Source: Leptobrachium leishanense
Taxonomy: Eukaryota; Chordata; Amphibia; Anura; Megophryidae
Assembly: GCA_009667805.1 (NCBI GenBank)
Contig: CM019063.1
Location: forward strand, 408,772,959-408,836,958
DNA length: 64,000 nt
Direction of reading: 5' to 3'
The notes under the pieces were generated by a model. The model saw nothing but the letters and a program-made list of their open reading frames with translations, had not been told where the DNA came from and made no database searches. The translations under genes and the position numbers were made by a program. Positions 22,436 to 33,796 of the stretch are shown piece after piece (position 1 is the stretch's first letter; every line of letters starts with the position of its first letter).

Positions 22436-22579
22436 TCACACGTTAGTTTTTTCACTGGCTTCATTGGACTTCATTGTAGAGATAATATAGTGTAGCTGAT
22501 GTTCAAACTTCTGCATAAAATCTTCAAAATCTCTTTCTTCGTAATCTTCACATTTAGGACAATTGTCCAAGTCTTTCGA
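22436..22579 (-). CDS. il15: Interleukin-15-like cytokine, last coding exon
   Basis: 144 bp ending in a TGA stop at 22436-22438 (minus strand). The acceptor is a pyrimidine-rich tract ending CCGTAG just right of 22579; phase 0. The 47-residue translation has DNCPKCEDYEERDFEDFMQK, which aligns without gaps to the end of IL-15: the CxxC pair (cysteines 85 and 88 of the mature mammalian protein), the acidic stretch, then helix D with F, Q, F, H and an I-I-S-T ending. Helix D contacts the common gamma chain; the glutamine important for that in mammals is histidine here by position. A nine-residue extension beyond the usual end is present. IL-15 is a secreted four-helix cytokine for NK and memory T cells, presented by the IL-15 receptor alpha chain. 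An IL-15-like (IL15L) paralogue is the main alternative. Confidence 0.85.
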   Translation of the reverse strand, partial: SKDLDNCPKCEDYEERDFEDFMQKFEHQLHYIISTMKSNEASEKTNV

Positions 22580-24199
22580 CTACGGAAGGGGAGAGAAATA
22601 TACAATATTAAAATAAGAGTTTGTTTACAAGAGTAATATTGAAAGATTAGCATAAATATGTTTTCATTAGTTAATACATATGCCAGCAGATATTATATAT
22701 CAAGAAATATTATGTTATATCTTTTTTTTTTTAAAGCAGAGGGTGTTAAGAGAATTTGGCTGTGGCAAGGCTTGTGATTTGTAATGAATCTATCAGGGTA
22801 TATGAAAGTGGTTTCAGGGATTGTGATACTAGTACCCAAATTAGAGATATTCAGTGGGATTAGGTTATTTTTTTTTATACGGTAAGGTGGTTCAGGCATT
22901 TATGAAAGGAAGATTGAGTATAATACACATAATTATTAATCTTTATCTATAAAGCACCAACATATTCCGCAGTGCTGTACAATGGGCACAGTATAGATAG
23001 GGTTACAAAACATTGAACAACATTTTGACAAACCAGTACAGACAGGAGGAAACGAGGGCCCTATTCCCATTGGAACTCACAATCATAATCACAATCATAA
23101 TCACAAATAACTAATCTGTCTGCCAATAAAAGAGCTAGACATGTGCAGCCCAAAAAAAAGTTATATTTAATTTATATAATTATATTTATCTAAATTAAAG
23201 CAAGAGTGATAATTACAGGCACTTGGCTGTCGCTTACTAGCCAACCACCACTGTTACAGTAAAATAAACCGCTAATAAACGACTCCAGGGAGTGATACTC
23301 GTGGTGTCGTGGAAGCGGTACCGCGAGTATACCATCGGTTAGCTCTGCATGCTAGGGCGAGGTGCTGAGACAGCGCCTGCCCCAGAATATTGCTGTAACA
23401 TGAGGATGCTACAGGGAAACCTGCGGGCACATATTTTCCCCAATAGCGCCCCCATTTTATCGTTCACTAGGGAATAGGGCCCTATAAATCTTGTCTGAGT
23501 CCTACAATAAAACATGGCTTCAAAAAATGTTTAAATGTGATAAACAAAAACAAAAATATGGTGAAAACAAGCTCAGTATGTCAGAACATTTGCTAGAAAA
23601 TTTTACATATTTTACTTAGCAAAATTGACCATGCAAATGATTCGAATTTCCTTCAAGGAGAAGTGTATTTAACAGGTGTAAAAAAAGTATACAATCTTCT
23701 TACACCATACTCCACCTTAGCTACCAGATTGGTGGTAAAGTATAAACTATTAAATTTAACTTCATATATATTTTCTAAAAGTATTATTACTGCTCTATAT
23801 GTCCTCCACCTTATTAAGGAATATAAGTAAATTATTTAGCTCTTAAAGCGTAACAGTTGAATAGTTATCAACCTTTCATTTCCAACTGCAGAGGAATTCT
23901 AGGGAAGAAATTGTTCGGGGTAAGCCCTGTTGCTCCCCATAATTTAGTTGATTTACTTATACTCCAAGACTGCTGTGTCTGGATATTTTTAAAGATATAG
24001 TACTTGTTCCTGTAGTGAAATAAGAAGTAATTTTCATATATCAAGTCACCACCAGCCTCATTATGGTAATATAACATAACTTAATTCTACCTATTGCAAT
24101 TGCTACTATTGAATGTATTTTCATGTGCAATACATGTAATATTATACAAGTCAATAGGTAGATTTTTAAACACATGTTAAATGAATTGCTGAGTCCATG
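22580..24199. other. Start of the IL15-like last intron; one dispersed repeat
   Basis: 22935-23120 is a dispersed repeat beginning TCTTTATCTATAAAGCACC and containing CCGCAGTGCTGTACAATGGG; a relative is at 53574-53720. 23460-23482 ends with GGGAATAGGGCCC, the end of a MITE type also at 43058-43288, with its other end not resolved. The remainder has no recognised feature. Confidence 0.45.
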
Positions 24200-24545
24200 T
24201 TAACCCCTTCACTACTGATATTAAGATATATTGGGCTTCAAAGGCACATCTGATGCCCCCATATCGAGATATCTCGATATGCTGATCTGCAGCCCAAAAG
24301 CAAGCTAATTTTGTTTGCTTTTTGGCTGCAGAAGGTACCCCCAAAGTTTTAGCCCTGTGGGCATAATGCCCAAAGAGCTAAAACTGTAAAATCAGCTGCT
24401 CAAAGCTCTAAAATATCAGGCTTTCAGCAGACGATGCAGGGAGAAAAAGAAGAAAATAGACCAGCCACTAAAACCTCTAACTCAATTTGGCAGTAGGTGC
24501 CACCAAAAAACGAGAGAATTCTCAATACATCCTTCCTGGTAAAAT
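24200..24545. repeat. Dispersed TTAA-ended repeat with SINE-like tail
   Basis: Starts TTAACCCCTTCACTACTG and is the inverse relative of 13560-14088. It ends near a GAGAGAATTCTCAATACATC / CTTCCTGGTAAAA block, the tail of the SINE family at 44165. Confidence 0.5.
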
Positions 24546-24554
24546 ACTTTATAA

Positions 24555-24615
24555 ATATATATATATAGATATATCTAGATATATATAGATATATATATAT
24601 ATATATATATACATA
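24555..24615. repeat. AT/ATAG microsatellite
   Basis: Runs of ATATATAT and ATAGATATATCTAGATATA. Likely length-variable. Confidence 0.8.
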
Positions 24616-24686
24616 TAGAAACGAAGTGAGGCGCACTCTAGGACTTTTACTATAAAATAACAAACTTTGACAGATTCTAAAATTTA

Positions 24687-26327
24687 CATAGTCAGGTCCA
24701 GAAATATTGGGACATCGACACAATTGTAACATCTTTGGCTCTATACACCACCACAATGGAGTTGGAATGAAACAAACACAATGTGCTTTAACTGCAGACT
24801 GTCAGCTTTAATTTGAGGGTATGTACATCCAACTCAGGTGAACGGTGTAGGACTTACAGCAGTTTGCAGATGTGCCTCCCACTTGTTAAGGGACCAAAAG
24901 TAATGGGACAGAATAATAATCATATATCAAACTTTCCCTTCTTAATACTTGGTTGCAAATCCTTTGCAGTCAATCACAGCCTGAAGTCTGGAATGCATAG
25001 ACATCACCAGACGCTGGGTTTCATCCCTGGTGATGCTCTGCCAGGCCTCTACTGCAACGGTCTTCAGTTCCTGCTTGTTCTTGGGGCATTTTCCCTTCAG
25101 TTTTGTCTTCAGCAAGTGAAATGCATGCTCAATGGGATTCAGGTCAGGTGATTGACTTGGCCATTGCATAACATTCCACTTCTGTCCCTTCAAAAACGCA
25201 TTTGCAGTATGCTTTGGGTCATTGTCCATCTGCACTGTGAAGCGCCGTCCAATGAGTTCTGCAGCATTTGGCTGAATGTGAGCAGATAATATTGCCCGAA
25301 ACACTTCAGAATTCATCCTGCTGCTTTTGTCAGCAGTCACATCATCAATAAATACAAGAGAACCAGTTCCATTGGCAGCCATACATGCCCTCGCCATGAC
25401 ACTACCACCACCATGCTTCACTGATGAGGTGGTATGCTTAGGATCATGAGCAGTTCCTTTCCTTCTCCATACTCTTCTCTTCCCATCACTCTGGTACAAG
25501 TTGATTTTGGTCTCATCTGTCCATAGGATCTTGTTCCAGAACTGTGAAGGCTTTGTTAGGTGTTGTTTGGCAAACTCTAATCTGGCCTTCCTGTTTTTGA
25601 GTTTTACCAATGGTTTACATCTTGAGTTGAACCCTCTGTATTCACTCTGGTGAAGTCTTCTCTTGATTGTTGACTTTGACACACATACACCTACCTCCTG
25701 GAGAGTGTTCTTGATCTGGCCAACTGTTGTGAAGGGTGTTTTCTTCACCAGGGAAAGAATTCTTCGGTCATCCACCACAGTTGTTTTCTGTGGTCTCCCG
25801 CGTCTTATGGTGTTGCTGATCTCACCGGTGCGTTCCTTCTTTTTGAGAATGTTCCAAACAGTTTTTTTGGTCATGCCTAATGTTCTTGCTATCTCTCTGA
25901 TGGGTTTGTTTTGTTTCTTCAGCCTAATGATGGCTTGCTTCACTGATAGTGACAGCTCTTGGATCTCATCTTGAGAGTTGACAGCAACAGATTCCAAATG
26001 CAAATAGCACACTTGAAATGAACTCTGGGCCTTTTATCTACACATTGTAATTGGGGTAATGAGGGAATATCACACACCTGGCCATGGAACAGCTGAGAAG
26101 CCAATTGTCCCATTACTTTTGGTCCCTTAACAAGTGGGAGGCACATCTGCAAACTGCTGTAAGTCCTACACCGTTCACCTGAGTTGGATGTACATACCCT
26201 CAAATTAAAGCTGACAGTCTGCAGTTAAAGCACATTGTGTTTGTTTCATTCCAACTCCATTGTGGTGGTGTATAGAGCCAAAGATGTTAAAATTGTGTTG
26301 ATGTCCCAATATTTCTGGACCTGACTG
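24687..26327 (-). mobile_element. Tc1 transposon, copy A, near full length
   Basis: About 1.64 kb. The right terminus is ATTTCTGGACCTGACTG, followed by TA at 26328-26329. The left terminus has the matching AGTCAGGTCCAGAAAT but with a small insertion at its tip (TACATAGTCAGG instead of TACAGTCAGG). Inner direct-repeat blocks (GTACATCCAACTCAGGTGAA) occur near both ends. It carries one long transposase frame. Confidence 0.9.
24942..25969 (-). CDS. Tc1-family transposase, copy A (open but damaged)
   Basis: Open frame extending from at least 26012 to 24942 on the minus strand. It has the Tc1 layout: an N-terminal paired-like helix-turn-helix (LSLSVKQAIIRLKKQNKPIR), a GRP-containing linker (RRGRPQKTT), then the DDE domain with WTDET (D at residue 166 of the 356-codon frame), QMDNDPKH and NPIEH. 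Two defects stand out by comparison with copy B. First, the family start codon at 25967-25969 is followed by a 1 bp deletion, so that ATG is out of frame with the body. Second, 9 bp are missing near 25195, shortening the spacing between the second D and the catalytic E from the family's 34 to 31 residues. The enzyme would cut and paste the element at TA sites; this copy is probably inactive. Confidence 0.85.
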
Positions 26328-27081
26328 TAGATCCGACAAATTTTTTTTCCCCCCTCCGCTTTTCTAAGCGTTCTTGGTTTTTGAAGGCTTTTCCATATTA
26401 CACTGCCACTATGGTGCATTTTTATACAGGGCAATAATAATCACTGCTGGTTCAATACTTTTTGCCTGGTTGATAGAGACCAATTGTATATGCATAGGTG
26501 CGAACAAGCAGTTTTGTCTCTGCTATAAAGAAGCTGTGGATTTGAATTATTGATTACACCTCAGAAATCATATGCTATAAACTGACGGTTTATAAGATAG
26601 CCTCCACTCCTTGAAGTGGGCGGGAATAGTGTGGGCAAGCTGAAACAAGGATGTTAACCCTTAGCGATCCTTAACATTACAGGTAATACCTAGGATTCTT
26701 ATGCCTTTAATCTATTTTTTGCTGTACTCAGGAATGAGAGGCATATTTCTCCTGTTATCGGTGATAAAGGATATTATGACTGGTTTTATTGGAAATAGCC
26801 CCGCCATCACAATAAAGTGCGGTTTTACATTGTTTTTGACTGTTGTACATTGTATGTGGTCACTGTCTGTCTGAAATACGGGTCTTATTAGCTTTGGTGG
26901 ATTGGCACGGCTTAGGCTTCTCCTACCCTTGCTGGTCCTCCTCCTTTTCTTTTTGTGAATAAATCTTTATACGGTTTGCTTTACTGTTATGTAGTCTCAT
27001 ATTATCTTAAATAATTTTGTATTGTGTCTAAAGATATCTACATAGACTAAAAAGAACTCAGGATAACGTGAATGTTAAATA
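26328..27081. other. Spacer between the two Tc1 copies
   Basis: No gene. The text around 26780-27000 (CAATAAAGTGCGG, GTGAATAAATCTTTATACGG) has the look of a retroelement terminal region, but no boundary could be set. Confidence 0.35.
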
Positions 27082-28697
27082 CAGTCAGGTCCAGAAATAT
27101 TGGGACATCGACACAATTCAAACATCTTTGGCTCTATCACAATGTGCTTTAACTGCAGACTGTCAGCTTTAATTTGAGGGTATGTACATCCAACTCAGGT
27201 GAACGGAGTAGGACTTACAGCAGTTTGCAGATGTGCCTCCCACTTGTTAAGGGACCAAAGGTAATGGGACAGAATAATAATCACAAATTAAGCTTTCCCT
27301 TCTTAATACTTGGTTGCAAATCCTTTGCAGTCAATCACAGCCTGAAGTCTGGAACGCATAGACATCACCAGACGCTGGGTTTCATCCCTGGTGATGCTCT
27401 GCCAGACCTCTACTGCAACTGTCTTCAGTTCCTGCTTGTTCTTGGGGCATTTTCCCTTCAGTTTTGTCTTCAGCAAGTGAAATGCATGCTCAATGGGATT
27501 CAGGTCAGGTGATTGACTTGGCCATTGCATAACATTCCACTTCTGTCCCTTCAAAAACTCTTTGGTTGCTTTTGCAGTATGCTTTTGGTCATTGTCCATC
27601 TGCACTGTGAAGCGCCGTCCAATGAGTTCTGCAGCATTTGGCTGAATGTGAGCAGATAATATTGCCCGAAACACTTCAGAATTCATCCTGCTGCTTTTGT
27701 CAGCAGTCACATCATCAATAAATTCAAGAGAACCAGTTCCATTGGCAGCCATACATGCCCACGCCATGACACTACCACCACCATGCTTCACTGATGAGGT
27801 GGTATGCTTAGGATCATGAGTAGTTCCTTTCCTTCTCCATACTCTTCTCTTCCTATCACTCTGGTATAAATTGATCTTGGTCTCATCTGTCCATAGGATC
27901 TTGTTCCAGAACCGTGAAGGCTTTGTTAGGTGTTGTTTGGCAAACTCTAATCTGGCTTCCTGTTTTTGAGGCTCACCAATGGTTTACATCTTGTGGTGAA
28001 CCCTCTGTATTCACTCTGGTGAAGTCTTCTCTTGATTGTTGACTTTGACACACATACACCTACCTCTTGGAGAGTGTTCTTGATCTGGCCAACTGTTGTG
28101 AAGGGTGTTTTCTTCACCAGGGAAAGAATTCTTCGGTCATCCACCACAGTTGTTTTCCGAGATCTCCCAGGTCTTTTGGTGTTGCTGAGCTCACCGGTGC
28201 GTTCCTTCTTTTTGAGAATGTTCCAAACAGTTGTTTTGGCCACGCCTAATGTTCTTGCTATCTCTCTGATGGGTTTGTTTTGTCTCTTCAGCCTAATGAT
28301 GGCTTGCTTCACTGATAGTGACAGCTCTTTGAATCTCATCTTGAGAGTTGGCAGCAACAGATTCCAAATGCAAATAGCACACTTGAAATGAACTCTGGGC
28401 CTTTTATCTGCACATTGTAATTGGGGTAATAAGGGAATATCACACACCTGGCCATGGAACAGCTGAGAAGCCAATTGTCCCATTACCTTTGGTCCCTTAA
28501 CAAGTGGGAGGCACATCTGCAAACTGCTGTAAGTCCTACACCGTTCACCTGAGTTGGATGTGCATACCCTCAAACTAAAGCTGACAGTCTGCAGTTAAAG
28601 CACATTGTGTTTGTTTCATTCCAACTCCATTGTGGTGGTGTATAGAGCCAAAGATGTTAGAATTCTGTCGATGTCCCAATATTTCTGGACCTGACTG
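27082..28697 (-). mobile_element. Tc1 transposon, copy B, same family and orientation as copy A
   Basis: 1616 bp with both ends intact: CAGTCAGGTCCAGAAATATT at the left and its inverse ending CCTGACTG at the right. TA at 27080-27081 and 28698-28699. Very similar to copy A throughout. Confidence 0.92.
27303..28339 (-). pseudogene. Tc1-family transposase, copy B (frameshifted)
   Basis: The family start ATG lies at 28337-28339, beginning MRFKELSLSVKQ. The helix-turn-helix and linker read cleanly to about 27950, where the frame breaks. WTDET is present in another frame near 27885. The C-terminal part reopens at 27791 with MDNDQKH (P changed to Q), the expected 34-residue gap, and NPIEH. It retains the 9 bp that copy A lacks, so the two copies complement each other as guides to the ancestral form. 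Confidence 0.85.
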
Positions 28698-28839
28698 TAT
28701 TTGTTAAGATTTATATTAATTGATTTGTTATTTTCCCTTAAAATGAGAATAACCTAATTATACCATTGGTATTAGAGGCACTGTTATAATAATTTATATA
28801 GAGCGAGATTACAGATTTTGACAAAAATCCTGACAAGTG

Positions 28840-29742
28840 TGTAGCGCTGTATTAGTTTGGCTCTATGTAATTGACTGTTGCTGCCACTAGAGGGAGACAG
28901 AGCCTGGAGACGTTATGGGCTATGCTGGACTAAAAAGACTTCATCTCCCAGAAACCTTGGCAAAGGGAACAGGAAGTGGGCGGGCACACAGGAAAGACTT
29001 CAGGAGCCTCGTGCAAGACAGAGGCAGAGCGACGAAAGGAGTAGGATGCACGCAGGACACTGTCTGGGATCGCAACCAGGCCGGAGTGTGGGCGCTACCA
29101 TATCCGGTGCTGGAGATCAGGCTGTCACCTACTACATGCCGCTGAGCGATTGCAGGAGGACAACCAAGTTCCAGCAGGACCCCAAGTGAGGAGGCCGCGA
29201 GGATCGATTGGGAGTGCAGGCGACGGATCGATTCTGGTAGCAGAGAACGGCGATCGGGAGAGCGGATTCGTTGGCACCAGGTTCCAGTCACGGAGAGAGA
29301 TCCTTGGTCGAGTCATCGGTTCTGGACACTTTGTTCATCGGATGGGTGAGAGGCCTCAAGGCCTACGTTTCCGAAATGAAAGTGCGCACTTGGTTAATTG
29401 CTTCAATCCACAGGACCCCAATGCTGACTAGTCGAAGATAACTTTGCTCATTCACTGGCCAGTTGAATATAGTACCCTAAGACACTATCTTTTGAGCCAT
29501 TTTGAATGGGACTTAAACTCGTAAACTGAGGGGTATTAACCGTTTCCTTTCTGCCGCGTGTTTTTCCCGCGTTGCGCAGTCCTGTTATTTCTCTCATCGT
29601 ACATGTGTATTATATGTCACTTCATTGATCCAATAAAGTATATAACTTAGAAAATCCACAACAGTGCAGGTGTATAGTGATTCCTAGTGCGGTGAGACTA
29701 TCCTGGGGTTATTCAGCGGCTCCTCCGGGGGTGAGCGCTACA
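28840..29742 (+). mobile_element. 5' LTR
   Basis: TGTAGCGCT...AGCGCTACA ends; AATAAA polyadenylation signal at 29632-29637. 903 bp against 927 bp for the 3' LTR; the 3' copy carries AGTAAA at 33682-33687 instead. Confidence 0.9.
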
Positions 29743-29744
29743 CG

Positions 29745-29762
29745 TGGGGGCTCGTCCAGGAT
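29745..29762 (+). promoter_or_regulatory. Primer binding site, proline-tRNA type
   Basis: TGGGGGCTCGTCCAGGAT two bases inside the LTR; one mismatch from the usual tRNA-Pro complement. Confidence 0.85.
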
Positions 29763-29798
29763 TCCAGTCTCTAAGTATACTGCAAATAAAGGGTTAAT

Positions 29799-31265
29799 AT
29801 GGATCCAGACACTGCTGCAGAATGGTGTAAGGAGCAGAATAGCCAGCTAGGGTTAAGTGTAGTTATGGACATTCCTGCAGACACTTGGGCTGAAGACCAA
29901 ATTTGCCGGGCCGTGGCAGCACTGACACCGGATCATCGGGGGTTAATACTGGACATTAAAGCGAACCCAGAGTCTTCTCACACATATGTTCTTTTTTAGT
30001 GGAGAAAGGGTGTTCCAGAGTGTTTTCAGGGCGCGAGTGTGAAGCTGGCCGATGATGTGGAAGTTCGACTAGTCCAGCCAAGTACGCCACGTGGTGATCC
30101 CGCGAATGTTCCCGTGTCTAGCCCACTAGCCATGATCTGGCCAGAGTTCATTGTGGCTATCGGAGACTTGCTAGCTAAATGCCAAAGAACAAACCCTCCT
30201 TACACTAATTTTGGTTACCGAAAGTTGAGAAATTTTTTAGAAAGTGCGGCAACTCCGGCAGGAGAAGAAACTTTCGAGGAATGGGTGGAACAGGCAATGC
30301 AGGCTCTAGGCGAGTGGGACATCCCTGAAGCACAGAAGAAACAGAGAATTACTGGGAGCTTGAAGGGACCTGCATCAGAGGCTGTCAGAAACCTGAAGTT
30401 GAGTAAGCAAGACTGTACTGCTTTAGATTACCTAAATATCTTACAGGAAGTTTTCGGGCAAACAGAAAAGGCTACTGAGCTCATGTACCAGTACGAACAC
30501 ACCTACCAGCGGAAAGGTGAGAAAATGACTGATTATATGAGGCGCCTGGATAAGATTCTGCACCAAATACTTCTCAAGAAAGGGGCCGAACCTGCTATGA
30601 TAGACCAAATCAGAATGCAGCAGATATTGAGGGCCGCTCAACCTCTAGATCCTGTGATGTTACAGCTGAAGACCAGATAAGGTAGCAGAGAATTGAAATA
30701 CCTAGAACTGATTCGAGCTGTTAGAGAAGAAGAGGCCCTTCTGGAAGAGAAATTCTTAAGAAGAGGGGAAAGAGCCTACACGCAACCCGTGAGACCTAAC
30801 GAATGTTCGCCGACTGAAGATGATTCGTTGGATGTCTATGGGTCCGAAGTTGACAGACAAGAGCGGTTTGTTGTTTGTATACCATCAGAGAATGCTGCAA
30901 AAGAGTCAACCATTCAGACGTATGGTGAAATACAAGAGACTGCTAAGAAAGTGCAAGAAGTTCAAGCCGAACTGGAACAAGCACACACGGATCTGCGCCA
31001 GGCAATCTGGAAGGTAACAGAAATACAGAGGTCTCTCTCACGTATGCGAACAGCAGGGGTTACCTTGGCCTCGGACAGGTGGTCTTCAAGTGAGCCTTAG
31101 GGAGAAAGTGTGCCCTCATCCTCGAGGAGAAGATGTTTCGGCTGTGGAGAAGCTGGCCACCTCAGGGCTCAGTGCCCAAAAAGGAGGGCCATTAACAAGT
31201 CAGCAGAAGAAATCCTGAGGGCTGTGGAGGAACTGTTATCTGCCCTGCCGGCGGGAAACTCCTGA
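29799..31265 (+). pseudogene. PNMA-like gag with three in-frame stop codons
   Basis: One continuous reading phase interrupted by stops at 29997-29999 (TAG), 30678-30680 (TAA) and 31098-31100 (TAG). The N-terminus begins MDPDTAAEWCKEQ and resembles the RNA-binding-like first domain of PNMA proteins. The middle (30200-30660) is a capsid domain with YRKLRNFLE, FEEWVEQAM, SLKGPASEAVRNLK and VFGQTEKA in the order of PNMA capsids. 30930-31040 is a likely coiled coil. The last domain is a CCHC zinc knuckle. PNMA genes are established domesticated Ty3/gypsy gags, so this element is a plausible relative of the lineage that gave rise to them. Gag would form the particle that packages element RNA. Confidence 0.8.
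31134..31175 (+). other. CCHC zinc knuckle of gag
   Basis: Reads CFGCGEAGHLRAQC, a C-x2-C-x4-H-x4-C nucleocapsid finger, in the same phase as the gag pieces but after the third stop. Confidence 0.85.
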
Positions 31266-31503
31266 GAACCCTGGTTGAGAGAGCCAACCAGGGGCCCAAT
31301 TGCTAGAGACTGCTGCGATTCCCAAGAACTAAATAGGAAGCAGGGAGGGTCCGAATATGTGCCTGCTAGAACTAGAAGATCCTCTACCTGGGTGTCTGGT
31401 CCTATGTCACAGGAAAGCAATGCACGCCCTCAATCACCACAAATGAGGACGAGGGTTAGGATTCAACAGATTGGGTCTATGCCTTCTACTACTACGAAGA
31501 AGT

Positions 31504-32274
31504 TCCCTGATAGGTACTTCGCCCGTCATTCCGGTTCAAGTAGAAGGGATCTACACCAAGGCTCTTCTAGATTCAGGTGCTCAAGTAACCCTGATTTACC
31601 GAGACTTCTATCAGAAACACTAGAAACATATACCCCTGAGGAAGTTAAAGGAGCTCAAAATCTGGGGTATGGGGACTGAGAGGTTTCCCTATGATGGATA
31701 TCTACAGGTGAAGCTGGAATTCAGTTCAGTAACCGTTGGACAACCAGGAGTATGTGACACGTTGGCCATTGTGTGTCCTCATCCCGCGGGAGCTAATCGA
31801 AATTCTATGATAGTGGGGACGAACACCGACTTAGTGAGACATCTTCTAAACCCACTGGTGAAGGAAAAGAGTCCTGCTCCCAAGAAGGCGCACCCGATGT
31901 TACGGCCGGTCTGTCAACGGATGGTCAAAGAACAGAGAGCCCCTGCAGAAGTTAGGCGACTAAGGAAAATGGAAGGGACAGAGAAGGTCATACGATCCAG
32001 AGAAGTGACTAGTTTCCGAACTTCAGTCAAGTTGGACGGGTCACAACCGGGTTCCTATGTGGTCAGGGAAACTGATCTCAGTATTGGAAGTGAATCCGGA
32101 GTAGAAGTAATCCCTGAAATAATCCCTACAAGAGCTTTGAAACGGACAAGAGGAAGAGTTTCCATTAGTTTGTGTAATGTGTCTGATTCTCCAGTGGTCC
32201 TGAAAGCACGAATGCCCCTCGGACAAGTGGCTTCTGTTACGCCTCTCTCCCCTACCGATTTTGGGGGGGAGTGA
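31504..32274 (+). pseudogene. Retroviral-type aspartic protease and linker of the LTR element
   Basis: In the phase +1 relative to gag, ALLDSGAQVTLI (31561-31596) is the catalytic DSG motif of a retropepsin. It is followed by a flap-like region (GTERFPYDGYLQVKL) and a second-half ALKRTRGRVSISL / MPLGQV region that links to the polymerase in Ty3/gypsy elements. The stop at 32272-32274 occurs before any reverse transcriptase motif. The phase difference suggests frameshift expression from gag in the ancestor. Confidence 0.7.
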
Positions 32275-32854
32275 ACAAAGAGATTCAAGTTGAACGGTTC
32301 TACCCTAAAAATGCCCGCATCTCGTTTGAACGGAAGAAGAGATCTCAGTCTCTGATACTCAAGTCGGAAAATTTGTTCTCCAAGTATGAGTCTGATCTCA
32401 GGTGCGCTAAGAGCACTGAGCGCCTCACTTGTCTCCAGGATGACAAGCCTTTTCGAGAAAGGTCACGACGAGTTCCATTGGGAGACCTAGTTGAACTGAA
32501 AAGATCCAAAGGAGTGATTGGAGTCATGGCTACGGGTGTTCCTGAATTATATCGTAACCCTAAACAGATGAAGTCTCATTGTGGATCACAGAATCAAAGC
32601 CCAAGGGTTCAATACGGCCCCCTCAGAGACTTCCATATAATTCACCGGGACATAGCACAGAAGAAGCGGTTACTACTGTGCGGAGGCTGCCCGAAGTGTC
32701 TGCTATGCTGGTTGAAGTAGCTAGGGACAGGAGTCAAATTGAGGATGCATATCTGACCCATTATATGTTTTCTGCTGAGCCTGAATGTATTGGTTATTGT
32801 GAATATTGTAATGTTATGTATCCGTTACACGCCCTTGGAGGGACCCAAGAGTTT
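32275..32854 (+). other. Residual 3' internal region of the LTR element
   Basis: Partly open frames (32271-32720, 32579-32881) without identifiable motifs. By position this is the tail of pol after a deletion that removed reverse transcriptase, RNase H and the integrase core. Confidence 0.4.
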
Positions 32855-32865
32855 AGGGGGGAGAG
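32855..32865 (+). promoter_or_regulatory. Polypurine tract
   Basis: AGGGGGGAGAG immediately before the 3' LTR; plus-strand primer for reverse transcription. Confidence 0.85.
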
Positions 32866-33792
32866 TGTAGCGCTGTATTAGTTTGGCTTTATGTAATTGA
32901 CTGTTGCTGCCACTAGAGGGAGACAGAGCCTGGAGATGTTATGGGCTATGCTGGACTAAAAAGACTTCATCTCCCAGAAACCTTGGCAAAGGGAACAGGA
33001 AGTGGGCGGGCATGCCAGGAAAGACTTCAGGAGCCTCGTGCAAGACAGGGGCAGAGTGTGCAGAGCGACGAAAGGAGTAGGACGCACGCAGGACACTGTC
33101 GGGGATCGCAACCAGGCCGGAGTGTGGGCGCTATCATATCCGGTGCTGGAGATCAGGGACGGAGATTGGGCTGTCACCTACTACATGCCGCTGAGTGATT
33201 GCAGGAGGACAACCAAGTTCCAGCAGGACCCCGAGTGAGGAGGCCACGAGGATCGATTGGGAGTGCAGGCGGCGGATCGATTCCAGTAGCAGAGAAAGGC
33301 AATCGGGAGAGCGGATTCGTTGGCACCGGGATCCAGTCGCGGAGAGAGATCCTTGGTCGAGTCATCAGTTCTGAACACTTTGTTTGATGGATGGGTGAGG
33401 CCTCAAGGCCTACGGTTCCAAAACGAAAGTGCGCACTTGGTTAATTGCTTCAATCCACAGGGCCCCAACGCTGACTAGTCGAAGATAACTTTGCTCATTC
33501 AATGGCCAGTTGAATATAGTACCCGGGTACCCTAAGACACTATCTTTTGAGCCATTTTGAATGGGACTTAAACTCGCAAATTGAGGGGTATTAACCTTTC
33601 CGCCACGTGTGTTTTCCCGCGTTGTGCAGTCCTGTTATTTCTCTGAACGTACATGTGTATTATATTTAACTTTATTGATCCAGTAAAGTATATAACTTAG
33701 AAAATCCACAACAGTGCTGGTGTATAGTGATTCCTAGTGCGGTCACACTATCCTGGGGTTATTCAGCGGCTCCTCCTTGGGTGAGCGCTACA
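32866..33792 (+). mobile_element. 3' LTR
   Basis: Same ends as the 5' LTR, with a few small indels relative to it (for example an extra CGGAGATTGG-like segment near 33158). The divergence implies an old insertion. Confidence 0.9.
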
Positions 33793-33796
33793 AGTG

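Larger units (their letters stand above)
28840..33792 (+). mobile_element. LTR retrotransposon with PNMA-like gag, internally deleted
   Basis: Two LTRs (28840-29742 and 32866-33792) enclose 3.1 kb with primer site, gag, protease and polypurine tract. The flanks are AGTG at 28836-28839 and 33793-33796, an exact 4 bp duplication. Reverse transcriptase, RNase H and most of integrase are missing, so it cannot move alone. The solo LTR at 741-1787 belongs to the same family. Confidence 0.9.

Noticed and set aside
23056..23482. MITE bounded by GGGCCCTATTCCC and its inverse
   Set aside because: The left block belongs to the dispersed repeat at 22935-23120 and the flanking triplets (CGA and TAT) do not match.
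28878..29431. Open frames in both strands of the 5' LTR (repeated at 32941-33387)
   Set aside because: They occur in non-coding LTR sequence and are duplicated in the 3' LTR.
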